Assembly: GCA_012840925.1 (NCBI GenBank)
Contig: DUVS01000042.1
Coordinates: forward strand, 1 to 48,703
Direction: 5' to 3'
Length of the DNA: 48,703 nucleotides
Origin: Bacillota bacterium
GTDB taxonomy: Bacteria; Bacillota; Limnochordia; Darwinibacteriales; DTU012
A model generated the notes under the pieces. The model was not told where the DNA came from. It made no database searches and saw nothing but the letters and a program-made list of their open reading frames with translations. Made by a program: the position numbers and the translations under genes. Shown one piece after another: positions 24,721 to 33,113 of the stretch (positions are counted from its first letter, which is position 1; the number at the start of each line of letters is the position of its first letter).

Positions 24721-26151
24721 TTAGCGGCTCGCCAAAACACTGGAATATTCGCTGGCGTAGCATGAGGATGAGATGGTATCGCCCATGCCGACTGTACTGA
24801 CTGGATTAGGGATCACATGAGCCGGGACAACTAGGACATAGCAGCCGCCATGATCCCAGATTCCCTCTTCGCAGAAATTGTCGGGAATATCCAGCCCGAG
24901 CTGCTTGGCTTCTTCATAGAACCGTTTCAGCTGCCGCAATCCCAAATCTGACAGGCCAAACTCGGCGGCTTCAGACACCTGTGCCTTGGTTACATATCCT
25001 CCGTATTTGGCCTTGATAGCATTAACCGAAGAACCGAACAAACAGCAATCACGTACAACTTCTGGTGCAACCGGATAGGGCTTTTTCAGCACCAATACAT
25101 AATATCCGAGGTTATGGACGTGAAAGCGGGAAAAATGCAGCTGCTCCATCAGCCTTAATGCTCCACGGTAAAGGGAGAATGCCCGCTCATTATCGACTAT
25201 CTCTTTGTATTCCTCCTGATATCCGAACCCATCCAGCACCCGCCGGATTTCGTTCTCATTAATGCCGAATGAATGAAACTCCTTGCTGATCGTGGTCAGA
25301 ACTCGTTTTTCAGCTGCCTGATCCTTCATGGGTACATATTCATAGTGGAGATGTATGTTGGGATTGCCGGCTTTCAGCATCCGAATACTGTTGGTGACCT
25401 CATCCAGATACTCGGTTAATTCCGGATCCTCACTGGGAGCATAGTGGTAACCTGCCAGAAATGCAACATCAATCTTGCTGCCGAACTCGGGTAAGTGCTC
25501 ATGGATTTCACCGGCAAAACCCATCACAACTCCCGGAGGCCTGGTTGCGAGAATCACCCGGTTTGCTCTGGGGGAAACTACCTTTTCACCGCCAAAATCA
25601 AACTCAATTCCTTTAGCATACTCAAAAATCCAATTGATCTTCAATTGATCATCGGGGTTATAAGCCTGATGAACCGGTATTAGCTGTAAATCATCTTTAA
25701 AGACAGGATAGAGCACTTGCGGGAAAAACATCGTTGCCTGTTTCCTGGATAACAATGAAGTATAGACAATGGTTTTGGCTTCCAGCGCAGCCATTTGGTT
25801 GGCGATAATGCCTGCCTGGCCCCCCATGAGTTCTTGCCGGTTGGAAAAGACCTCATCCAGCCAGTCAAGCAAGGCCAGATTCTCAAGAATAATGTAAAAG
25901 GATTTGCCTTTCCCAAGAGCATCCTTAAGAACTGCCACAAATTCATTCTTCTCCCGAATGGTTTCGATCTGGCTTACATCGAGAGCATTGGCTGTATCCA
26001 ACGACACATCAGGATCCTGGAAGAGATTGGCAATACTATCGCCATTACAATGTACAACTGCATCAACATTGGTATTAAACCCTGCAAAAATACTACCCCG
26101 AATGGATTTCTTCACTGCGCTTTCCACCCGGCGCTGCCACACTGTTTCCAT
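24721..26151 (-). CDS. ADP-dependent glucokinase/phosphofructokinase family protein
   Basis: A 476-aa protein of the ADP-specific sugar kinase family (ribokinase-like fold), which phosphorylates glucose or fructose-6-phosphate with ADP in archaea. Supporting features are the N-terminal GFNTNVDAVVH substrate loop, MGGQAGIIANQMA, FLAGYHYA and the catalytic VSTVGMGDTISSSC near the C-terminus (GxGD type, with the base Asp). Members occur in Thermococcales, methanogens, animals and scattered anaerobic bacteria. Sequence alone does not settle glucose versus fructose-6-phosphate. The start is the ATG at 26151 (GGAGGT six bases upstream); the frame is open to 26208. It is the last gene of a long minus-strand run. 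Confidence 0.82.
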   Translation of the reverse strand: METVWQRRVESAVKKSIRGSIFAGFNTNVDAVVHCNGDSIANLFQDPDVSLDTANALDVSQIETIREKNEFVAVLKDALGKGKSFYIILENLALLDWLDEVFSNRQELMGGQAGIIANQMAALEAKTIVYTSLLSRKQATMFFPQVLYPVFKDDLQLIPVHQAYNPDDQLKINWIFEYAKGIEFDFGGEKVVSPRANRVILATRPPGVVMGFAGEIHEHLPEFGSKIDVAFLAGYHYAPSEDPELTEYLDEVTNSIRMLKAGNPNIHLHYEYVPMKDQAAEKRVLTTISKEFHSFGINENEIRRVLDGFGYQEEYKEIVDNERAFSLYRGALRLMEQLHFSRFHVHNLGYYVLVLKKPYPVAPEVVRDCCLFGSSVNAIKAKYGGYVTKAQVSEAAEFGLSDLGLRQLKRFYEEAKQLGLDIPDNFCEEGIWDHGGCYVLVVPAHVIPNPVSTVGMGDTISSSCYASEYSSVLASR

Positions 26152-26218
26152 GTCATTACCTCCGTACTCCATCATGATAGAACCTAGAAACTTGTAATAT
26201 GATATCATAAATTACTAG

Positions 26219-27244
26219 TTAAGACAACCAATCCACGTACTCAACCTTAACATAGGCAGAATTGGCTGCTGCCAATAAGGCCTGGTAATCCAGGCCAAAC
26301 GTTAGTATGCTGCCTACTTCGATCTTATGCTGCCCTTCTGCAACTGCCACCAGGTGATCGCTGCTGACACCAGTTACGGTTACCCTTCGATCGAGGGGAC
26401 GTGCGCTACCGCAGCCAATCTCTTCTGTCCCGCCAGCCAGTAGGATCTTTGTGGCCGGCTGAAGTCTGACAACCTCTTGTTTAACCTCGATCACTTCCAG
26501 TTCCAATTGACATACATCCTGAAAGCAGTCAGGCAGCGGTTGTTTGGTCACCAAGTCCCAGCCCAGAAAAATGCTTTCGCCAATGCGCCAATGATTTATC
26601 TCCACCAGTGACTGGTTCCATTGGCCAGTCATGAGCAGATGCAGGCTGCTGCTGTTGGATCCTGATAAACAGGCCATATTCCCATCACTGACTTGATGAT
26701 AGAGATTAACCAGCGCTTTAAGTTTTGCCAACGTTGGCCACGCCTTGTTCAGGCAGGCAAAATTAGTTCCTATTCCCACAAGTTTAAGACTATTTTGCCC
26801 ACGGGCAAACTCCACAAGTCGGGGCAAATCCTGCGGAGCCACACCTTCCCGACCCTCCCCTAAATCCACCATTAAGATTACGCTATGGGTCATGCCGGCC
26901 AAGGCCGCTGCCTGGTTGAGAGCGTGCAAGACTGCCTGATCGCTGACCAAGCTCAGATCCGCAATTTTAATGACATCGCTCACTTCCGATAAGGCAGGTG
27001 AGCGCAGTAATAACACTGGAGCGTCAATTCCAGCCTGGCGCAGTCTGCGTATGTTTTCCAGCCTGGAATCGGCTAGCCCCGCCGCCCCACCGGCAAGCAT
27101 TGCCCGGGCGCAGTACGGATCGCCTCCCACGACTTTAGTGACTGCAAAAACTCTTCCGCCAACCTGCTCAACCATCTTGGCAATAACTTCAGTATTGTGC
27201 TGAAGCTTAGCCAAGTTTATCACCAGCTTCGGCCACACATCCAC
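26219..27244 (-). CDS. fold-type III amino acid racemase (Orr / YhfX-like)
   Basis: A 341-aa PLP protein with an alanine-racemase-type N-terminal barrel. The PLP lysine is in VFAVTKVVGGDP, and ADSRLENIRRLR and MVDLGEGREGV follow, as in ornithine racemase Orr of amino-acid-fermenting clostridia. It lacks the alanine-racemase signature KANAYGHG and the typical C-terminal tyrosine motif, so it is not a second Alr. Ornithine is the best-known substrate of the group, but others are possible. The start is uncertain: GTG at 27244 lies very close to AGGAGC, and the GTG at 27238 has better spacing. It lies between a methyltransferase gene and the ADP-dependent kinase. Confidence 0.8.
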   Translation of the reverse strand: MDVWPKLVINLAKLQHNTEVIAKMVEQVGGRVFAVTKVVGGDPYCARAMLAGGAAGLADSRLENIRRLRQAGIDAPVLLLRSPALSEVSDVIKIADLSLVSDQAVLHALNQAAALAGMTHSVILMVDLGEGREGVAPQDLPRLVEFARGQNSLKLVGIGTNFACLNKAWPTLAKLKALVNLYHQVSDGNMACLSGSNSSSLHLLMTGQWNQSLVEINHWRIGESIFLGWDLVTKQPLPDCFQDVCQLELEVIEVKQEVVRLQPATKILLAGGTEEIGCGSARPLDRRVTVTGVSSDHLVAVAEGQHKIEVGSILTFGLDYQALLAAANSAYVKVEYVDWLS

Positions 27245-27261
27245 CGCTCCTACATATAATA

Positions 27262-27282
27262 AACCTTTCCCAGGGAAAGGTT
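27262..27282 (-). terminator. hairpin between the methyltransferase and racemase genes
   Basis: A 9-bp perfect stem (AACCTTTCC / GGAAAGGTT) with a 3-base loop overlaps the methyltransferase stop codon. On the minus strand it is followed by the T-rich TATTATATG. It may attenuate transcription into the racemase and kinase genes. Confidence 0.45.
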
Positions 27283-27877
27283 AGGGTTTAACGCTTTTGA
27301 GGACACGATACCCTTTCTTCATTTTCACCGTTTCCACATTATTGAAAACGGACTCCATCTTCTGCTCCATGCTCTTGGCTCCCTGCTTTGTCCGGATCAC
27401 CACTAAAAGCCCACCACCTGGGCGCAGATGCCAAAAAGCTTGTTCAACCATGGGATAAATCACCTTCTTGCCAGCCCTGATCGGTGGATTGGTAACAATC
27501 CAGTCATAAGTGCCGTCAACATCGGAGAAGCCATCGCTCTGCCACACGCGAACATTGATTAATCCGTTTAGGACAGAGTTGGACTGAGCCAGTTCCACAG
27601 CTCGCTGATTTATATCAACCATGTCCACAGAACCTGCAGGCCCGGCTAAATAGGCAGCGGCAATGCCGATAGGGCCATAGCCACAGCCGAGATCAAGGAC
27701 CCGATCGCCGGCTTTCACTGGCAATACAGAAATCAAGAGTAAAGACCCGGGGTCGATTTCCGTCTTGGAGAATACACCAGCATCGGTTGTGAATCTAAAC
27801 TCACGATTAAAAAGCTCCACCGTAAACTGGAGCGGTTCTCGCTGCGACTGTGGTTTGGCAGTAAAGTAATGTTCCAT
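27281..27877 (-). CDS. class I SAM-dependent methyltransferase (RsmC/YbxB-like)
   Basis: A 198-aa single-domain methyltransferase of the small-subunit-type (MTS) family. The SAM motif is VLDLGCGYGPIGIAAA, the acidic loop DMVDINQRAVELA, and the catalytic-site motif is IVTNPPIRAGK (NPPF-type, used for base N-methylation). The N-terminal HYFTAKPQS and FTTDAGVFSK are typical of the B. subtilis YbxB group. An rRNA or tRNA guanine target is likely, but the residue is unknown. The start is the ATG at 27877, one base after the TPR gene stop, with GGTGA five bases upstream. Confidence 0.9.
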   Translation of the reverse strand: MEHYFTAKPQSQREPLQFTVELFNREFRFTTDAGVFSKTEIDPGSLLLISVLPVKAGDRVLDLGCGYGPIGIAAAYLAGPAGSVDMVDINQRAVELAQSNSVLNGLINVRVWQSDGFSDVDGTYDWIVTNPPIRAGKKVIYPMVEQAFWHLRPGGGLLVVIRTKQGAKSMEQKMESVFNNVETVKMKKGYRVLKSVKP

Positions 27878-27878
27878 G

Positions 27879-29126
27879 TTATTCACCGAAAGTTAGCTCC
27901 CCTAATTTATCCCGGTAGGAACTTGCATGAGCCGGATCATTGATCGCTTCGTAAACTTCGATCAGATGGCCGTATATTTCCGGCAGCTCCATCTCGTCGG
28001 CTTTCTCCTCAGCTTGAAGCAAATAATGGAGGGCTTTCTCATAATCACTGACTAGATAATAACCATAGCCAAGGGTGTCCAGGAAACAAGCCAGGGGCTC
28101 TAAACTAACGGCCTGATAGGCAAGGCCGATGGCTTGGGATAGGTTCGATCTGGTGAGCATGTAGGTATAGGCCAGATTGTTCATGGCGACCGGATGATCA
28201 GGTTCCAGCATCAACCACTGTTGGTAACTCTCCACGGCACCAAGATAGTTGCCGATGCTGCCGTAACTGTAAGCTAACTCTCTGTACGCCGGAGTGTAAA
28301 ATGGGTCAATGTTCAGCAGCTGGCGGTAATGGCGGATCACCTGCTGATGGTCACCCTGTTCAACAGCAGCCCGGCCGTGATCCAGTGCATGTTCAAGCTG
28401 CTCCAAATCCTTAAAGGACAATGGCTGTTCGTCTAGGCGCCAGTTCTGAAAACTGATCACGATCTCCGACTGGGCATCACTGACTTTTAATTCCATGGGA
28501 AACCAATGCCCGCCGCTTCGACCGATCCGTATCGTGCCTTCCCAATTTTCCCGTCTCACAGCCAGAGTGAAAAACTCCACACCTTGTTTATGATCAGCAT
28601 CGACTTGGTATTGGCGCAGAGACAAGATGTTATAGCCGCTTTCATCGGTAATCCGCAAGGGAACATTGGTTTCTCGATCAATCCAATATGTACTCATTTC
28701 AGCACACTGATACCGGGCTACCGGGCGGCCTCCCACCATTTCATCGCCTAAATAGGTAATGGCTCTGCTGTTTGCGCCGATCAGTTCACCAAAAAGAGTC
28801 TGATAAACGGAAAATGGCTGGACCGATTCATATATGTATTTCACTTGTCCTGATTTGGTGAATACTGCCGTCAGATCGCCATAACCGTTGATCTTCTGCC
28901 AATTGAGGGTTGGATCGTTAGTCCGCAAACTGAACTTGTCAGGGAGCGAAACAGTAAAGACCCCTTTCACATATTGTTCCTCAATGGTATTTATATAACG
29001 CCAGGTCACATCAGCACTGGCTGTATGATAATCGATAAACGAAGGAACTGCTGCTTGCCCGATCGCGAAGCAGCTGATGATCAGAAGCCCAATCATGGCT
29101 GTTAAGAGTCCAGTTTTAAGCTTCAT
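27879..29126 (-). CDS. exported protein with LolA/RseB-like domain and TPR repeats
   Basis: A 415-aa exported protein. The N-terminal signal has a possible lipobox (IISC, C19) and also an alternative signal-peptidase-I site near GQA-A. Residues about 35-235 form a beta-rich domain like the RseB/LolA half-barrel (VKGVFTVSLPDKFSLRT, FTKSGQVKYIYE). Residues about 245-400 hold four or more tetratricopeptide repeats (HYRQLLNIDPFYTPAYRELA and similar). The combination suggests a periplasmic or surface binding protein. The function is not known. The ATG overlaps the deoC stop (TAATG), so the two are translationally coupled. Confidence 0.75.
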   Translation of the reverse strand: MKLKTGLLTAMIGLLIISCFAIGQAAVPSFIDYHTASADVTWRYINTIEEQYVKGVFTVSLPDKFSLRTNDPTLNWQKINGYGDLTAVFTKSGQVKYIYESVQPFSVYQTLFGELIGANSRAITYLGDEMVGGRPVARYQCAEMSTYWIDRETNVPLRITDESGYNILSLRQYQVDADHKQGVEFFTLAVRRENWEGTIRIGRSGGHWFPMELKVSDAQSEIVISFQNWRLDEQPLSFKDLEQLEHALDHGRAAVEQGDHQQVIRHYRQLLNIDPFYTPAYRELAYSYGSIGNYLGAVESYQQWLMLEPDHPVAMNNLAYTYMLTRSNLSQAIGLAYQAVSLEPLACFLDTLGYGYYLVSDYEKALHYLLQAEEKADEMELPEIYGHLIEVYEAINDPAHASSYRDKLGELTFGE

Positions 29127-29890
29127 TATTGCTCACCTGCACTCATATTAGCGATAGCAACGCCTGCGCTGGTACCGATCCGGTTGGCGCCGGCCTGAAG
29201 AAAAGCAATCACTGACTTGCGATCCCGGATTCCCCCGGAAGCTTTGACACCACAACTCAAGCCTACGGATTGCCGCATTAACTCTACAGCTTTAACAGTA
29301 GCGCCGCCGGCAAACCCGGTGGCAGTCTTGACAAAATCAACCTGAGCTGCTTTGGCCACTAAGGAAGCTTTGACAATTTCCTCATCGGTCAACAGCGGGG
29401 TTTCCAGGATTACTTTCACGATCCGGCCGCCAGCGGCAGCCTTGACCAAGGCAATATCTTCATACACGCTGTGATAATCGCCGCTCTTTAATGCCCCGAG
29501 GGGTAATACCATATCCAGTTCATCAGCTCCGTCAGCCAGAGCATCCCGTGCTTCATTAACTTTGGTCAGGGTGGTGTTCGATCCAAGGGGGAAACCGACT
29601 ACAGTACAGACTTTAATTCCAGTACCATTTAAGATGTCGGCGGCAAGTGAAACATAGCGCGGATGAATACATACGGAAGCGAATTTGTATCCCTTGGCAA
29701 GCTCTAGTTCCTGCTTAACCTGTTCATAGGTGGCTTCAGGCTTGAGCAGTGTATGATCGATCACATTGGCCATATCAACCGGAATCTCCGCCTGATACTC
29801 AACCGATTGCAGTTCAGGGAACACCAGATTGTGTACGTTTAACGCTTTATTTAATGCATCGACTTGTGCATTAAGCCATTGTAAGTCCAT
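29126..29890 (-). CDS. deoC: deoxyribose-phosphate aldolase
   Basis: DeoC cleaves 2-deoxyribose-5-phosphate to glyceraldehyde-3-phosphate and acetaldehyde. The class I aldolase Schiff-base lysine is K188 in VDFVKTATGFAGG. Other family marks are NVIDHTLLKPEAT, VVGFPLG and GVKASGGIR. At 254 aa it is about 35 residues longer than usual because of an N-terminal helical extension. The ribosome binding site is AGGAGG. It starts a tight group with the TPR protein and the methyltransferase and lies 86 bases below the 5-formyl-THF cyclo-ligase gene. Confidence 0.95.
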   Translation of the reverse strand: MDLQWLNAQVDALNKALNVHNLVFPELQSVEYQAEIPVDMANVIDHTLLKPEATYEQVKQELELAKGYKFASVCIHPRYVSLAADILNGTGIKVCTVVGFPLGSNTTLTKVNEARDALADGADELDMVLPLGALKSGDYHSVYEDIALVKAAAGGRIVKVILETPLLTDEEIVKASLVAKAAQVDFVKTATGFAGGATVKAVELMRQSVGLSCGVKASGGIRDRKSVIAFLQAGANRIGTSAGVAIANMSAGEQ

Positions 29891-29976
29891 TTGCCAATCC
29901 TCCTGGAAATAGCTTGCCCTATGGTGATTTAAGGTTATGCTTCGTCACATAGGCCCGGTTTTCCTTTTTTGTCCAG

Positions 29977-30522
29977 TTACGGGGTTAGCACACAATCAAC
30001 AGCTTGATCCCAAGGCGCTAAAGGGATGTCCCGTAAAAACGGCGGATAGCAAAGCCCAACTTTATAACCTTTCATCTGAGGTAAAAACTGATCATAATAG
30101 CCGCCGCCGTAGCCTAAGCGATAGCCCTGGCGGTTGAAAGCCAGTCCCGGCACAACGATCAAATCAATCTCGCCAGGATCAACCGGTTGGTCGCTGATCG
30201 GTTCATAGATTCCCCAAAAACTTGGTTCCAGGTCAGTCTTGGCAGCAATTTCCACCGCCATCATTTCTTTGGGATAGCGGCGCACTTTTGGGACCAGGGT
30301 CCGTTTCCCGTCAACCCATGCCTGTTCCAGCAGCGGCCAGGTATCCACTTCATTACCAAAGGACAGGTAGAGCATGACCGTATTTGCATGTTGGTATTGA
30401 GGTAGCTGCCAGAACTTCTGATGCAGGCTTAGATTCCAACATTTAATCAACGCCGGATCCAGCTGATCCCGCCTTTTCTTTAAGAGTTCCCTCAAGACAG
30501 GTTTTTCTCTAATCACTTCCAT
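29977..30522 (-). CDS. 5-formyltetrahydrofolate cyclo-ligase
   Basis: This enzyme converts 5-formyl-THF to 5,10-methenyl-THF with ATP, returning a storage folate to the active pool. It is 181 aa, typical. The family motif is RLGYGGGYYDQFL, preceded by IDLIVVPGLAFNRQGY. LRELLKKRRDQL is the usual N-terminal R/K-rich helix. I prefer the ATG at 30522 (GGAG six bases upstream); GTG at 30534 is an alternative. It follows the M16 peptidase gene by about 20 bases. Confidence 0.93.
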   Translation of the reverse strand: MEVIREKPVLRELLKKRRDQLDPALIKCWNLSLHQKFWQLPQYQHANTVMLYLSFGNEVDTWPLLEQAWVDGKRTLVPKVRRYPKEMMAVEIAAKTDLEPSFWGIYEPISDQPVDPGEIDLIVVPGLAFNRQGYRLGYGGGYYDQFLPQMKGYKVGLCYPPFLRDIPLAPWDQAVDCVLTP

Positions 30523-30545
30523 CGGTTTCTCCACAAGCTTCCCAC

Positions 30546-31820
30546 CTATTGCTCCGGTGTTAAAATTGACACTGCACTTTGGTGAGGCTCAAAGGCTTCA
30601 TCCAGATACTGATTGATCGTATCGACGCTTAAATTGGCCAGGACGTCAGGCACATCGAGATAACTCGTCCCATGGAACAAATGGGAAATCAGGCTGTTAG
30701 CCAAATAATCCAGTGAATTGAACGCAGCCAGGTAACTGCCTAGAATATGGTGTTTCATTCTCTCAACCTGTTCCCCGCTAAGCTGATTCTGTTTTAGTCT
30801 GGCAATGGCTTCTTTTAGCGCCTGGTCCAGTTTGTGAGGTTCGTCCGTTTCACCACCAACCATGGAAAAAGCATACTGGGGTGATGCATGAAAACCAGCC
30901 TCAAACGAATCATTGATTAGTCCACTATCATACAGACTGGCAAACACCGGCGAACTTCTCGCCGCCAGGCTGTGCCAGATCATGTTCATGGCGAGCTGCT
31001 GTATTAGCAGGGCCTGGCCAGTGAGATTCTTGCTGTGTTTGAAACCAAGATAGCAGCGGGGTTGAGAGATACTCATTCTTTGCTCGATCATAGGTTGGTT
31101 GACTGTCTCCGGTTCATCGGGGAGCAGCCGTTTTACCTCCTGCCCTTGATCATGCCATCCTTCCATCTGCAGCCCGACAATATCCAACACCTCACCGGGT
31201 TCAACATCGCCGACTACCGCTAAGGCCATGTTTGCCGGCTGATAGAACAGTCGATAGCACTCCCATAGAAGCTCCACGGTGATTTCTCGAATTGACGCAA
31301 TCGTCCCTCCCACGTCCAACCGAATCGGGTGGCGGTGATAGAGAGCGTTGAGCAGATTACGATAGATGCGGCGATCGGGATGATCATCATACATGTTCAA
31401 TTCCTGCTCAATAATCCCCCGTTCTTTGGCCACATTTTCTTCAGTTAAATAGGGATTTTGGACAAAATGCAGAAGCTCGCGCAAGGCTTCAGGGAAATAG
31501 TCGATTGTGGAAAACAGATAGGCCGTCATACTGTAACTGGTATAAGCATTAACACTGGCTCCGAACTTGGCGAACCGTTCAAAGACAGGAACGGCCTCGT
31601 CCTCAAACAGCTTGTGTTCCAAGAAGTGGGCAATACCATCGGGGACCTTGACTACTCCCTTCCCGGCCACTTCAAACTGTGAGTCCAGAGAACCGTAACG
31701 GACAGCAAACACAGCGTATTTTTTCTGGTATCCCTTCTTGGGCAGGATCATTACGGGCAAACCGTTGGCCAGCTTCTCATAGTGCAGACATTCATTGGTG
31801 ATTGTTTTGACTAGTTGCAT
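30546..31820 (-). CDS. M16 family zinc peptidase, YmfH-like
   Basis: A 424-aa M16B peptidase. The zinc and catalytic motif HFLEHKLFE (HxxEH) is at about residues 67-75, with the downstream glutamate in ERGIIEQELNMY. It is the active half of a two-protein pair: the neighbouring gene encodes a similar protein without the motif. In B. subtilis the equivalent ymfF-ymfH pair is of uncertain role; related proteins process peptides such as PQQ or TOMM precursors, but no precursor gene is visible here. Its start overlaps the upstream stop as TGATG. Confidence 0.91.
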   Translation of the reverse strand: MQLVKTITNECLHYEKLANGLPVMILPKKGYQKKYAVFAVRYGSLDSQFEVAGKGVVKVPDGIAHFLEHKLFEDEAVPVFERFAKFGASVNAYTSYSMTAYLFSTIDYFPEALRELLHFVQNPYLTEENVAKERGIIEQELNMYDDHPDRRIYRNLLNALYHRHPIRLDVGGTIASIREITVELLWECYRLFYQPANMALAVVGDVEPGEVLDIVGLQMEGWHDQGQEVKRLLPDEPETVNQPMIEQRMSISQPRCYLGFKHSKNLTGQALLIQQLAMNMIWHSLAARSSPVFASLYDSGLINDSFEAGFHASPQYAFSMVGGETDEPHKLDQALKEAIARLKQNQLSGEQVERMKHHILGSYLAAFNSLDYLANSLISHLFHGTSYLDVPDVLANLSVDTINQYLDEAFEPHQSAVSILTPEQ

Positions 31821-33094
31821 CAGGCTTCCCCCTTTTGCCCTGAAAGGCAGTAGATAGTGTCAAGTTTCAGCCCCTGGGCAGCTTCTTGAACTTGCTCTTT
31901 GGTAACAGAAGCAATTCGATCCATTACTGTTTGCGGTGACCGCAGCTCTTCGTGGACAATCCCGATCAAATTGCGATCAATGATTGATCCCGGATCATCA
32001 AGCATTTTTCTAATACCGCTGATTAATCCCATCTTGGTGCGCAACAACTCATCATCAGTAATGCTGCCGTTTTGAAGCTCCGCAACTTGCCGGCGAATAA
32101 TATCCACCGCCTGTCCGTAAGTCTGGGGCGCGATGCCGGCATTAACCGTCAGCAAACCTTTGCTGCCCTCCAGGCTCGAATTAACGTAATAGGCCAGACT
32201 TGCCCTCTCCCTGACATTGATAAACAGTTTCGAATGGGGAAACGCACCCAAAATCCCGTTGGCCACCAGCAATCCGTAGTAATCTGGTGACAGATACCGC
32301 TGAGCCGTACGATAACCCATCACTAGAATCGCCTGCTGCATATCCTGTTTTTCATGGAGCTCCTGTTCTCTAATATCTTCCCTGACTGACACCTGCGACA
32401 GCTCATTTAAGGCTGTTCGCTGCCACGGCCATAAACTGATCAATTCCGGCAGATTTTCCAAGCTTGGCCCAACCGCAAAAATATCAATGGGGTTTGACTG
32501 TAATAACCTCCGGTAGTGATCATAGACCGCCTGTGGTTCCAACTGTTCGATTTGATTCCGCTCACCGTATTTATACAGGCCGAACGGTTCATCTTTGCAC
32601 ATGGCTTTAACTGCCTGCCAAACGGCATAGGCCTGTTTGTCATTAATCAAACCGTCAACCATTTTGGCCAGATTGATCTTTTCCTTTTGAAAATAGTCTT
32701 TGCGAAAAGCTCCGTCCTCCACCAGCGGATCAGTAATCAGCTCGCCAAAAGCCGCCAACCCCTCCCTGAACACCTGCTTGCCATTGGGAATTAGGTCGGG
32801 CGTTACCACATCAAAATAAAACTCCATGATCTGCCGCTCGCCGATTTTGTCGATATCGGCCCCTAAAACGCAGCCGTACAGACTCTCCATCTTCTGGACC
32901 AAAGACATTCTTGTCGGATAGGACTTGGTTCCCTGAATCAACACAGTGGGGATCAGGGCGTTGGCTGCAACTGTTTCTGGCGCCAGGCTGTCTTGAACAA
33001 ACACTTTGACGGTCACTGTGGCAAACTTGTTTGTTTCGTACAAATAGAGATTGACTCCTTCAGCTATCTTGTGGTGGACAAAATCCACATCCAT
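31820..33094 (-). CDS. M16 family peptidase-like protein, inactive, YmfF-like
   Basis: A 424-aa M16 homologue. The position where HxxEH should be reads MSLVQKMESLYGC, so zinc binding and catalysis are lost. The later M16 features remain (GILGAFPHSKLFINVRERA and ASLAYYVNSSLEGSKG). It probably forms a heterodimer with the HxxEH-containing protein encoded next, as the mitochondrial-processing-peptidase alpha and beta subunits do. It lies 19 bases below addA. Confidence 0.88.
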   Translation of the reverse strand: MDVDFVHHKIAEGVNLYLYETNKFATVTVKVFVQDSLAPETVAANALIPTVLIQGTKSYPTRMSLVQKMESLYGCVLGADIDKIGERQIMEFYFDVVTPDLIPNGKQVFREGLAAFGELITDPLVEDGAFRKDYFQKEKINLAKMVDGLINDKQAYAVWQAVKAMCKDEPFGLYKYGERNQIEQLEPQAVYDHYRRLLQSNPIDIFAVGPSLENLPELISLWPWQRTALNELSQVSVREDIREQELHEKQDMQQAILVMGYRTAQRYLSPDYYGLLVANGILGAFPHSKLFINVRERASLAYYVNSSLEGSKGLLTVNAGIAPQTYGQAVDIIRRQVAELQNGSITDDELLRTKMGLISGIRKMLDDPGSIIDRNLIGIVHEELRSPQTVMDRIASVTKEQVQEAAQGLKLDTIYCLSGQKGEA

Positions 33095-33113
33095 CCCTCC
33101 ATGTTCTCTGCTG

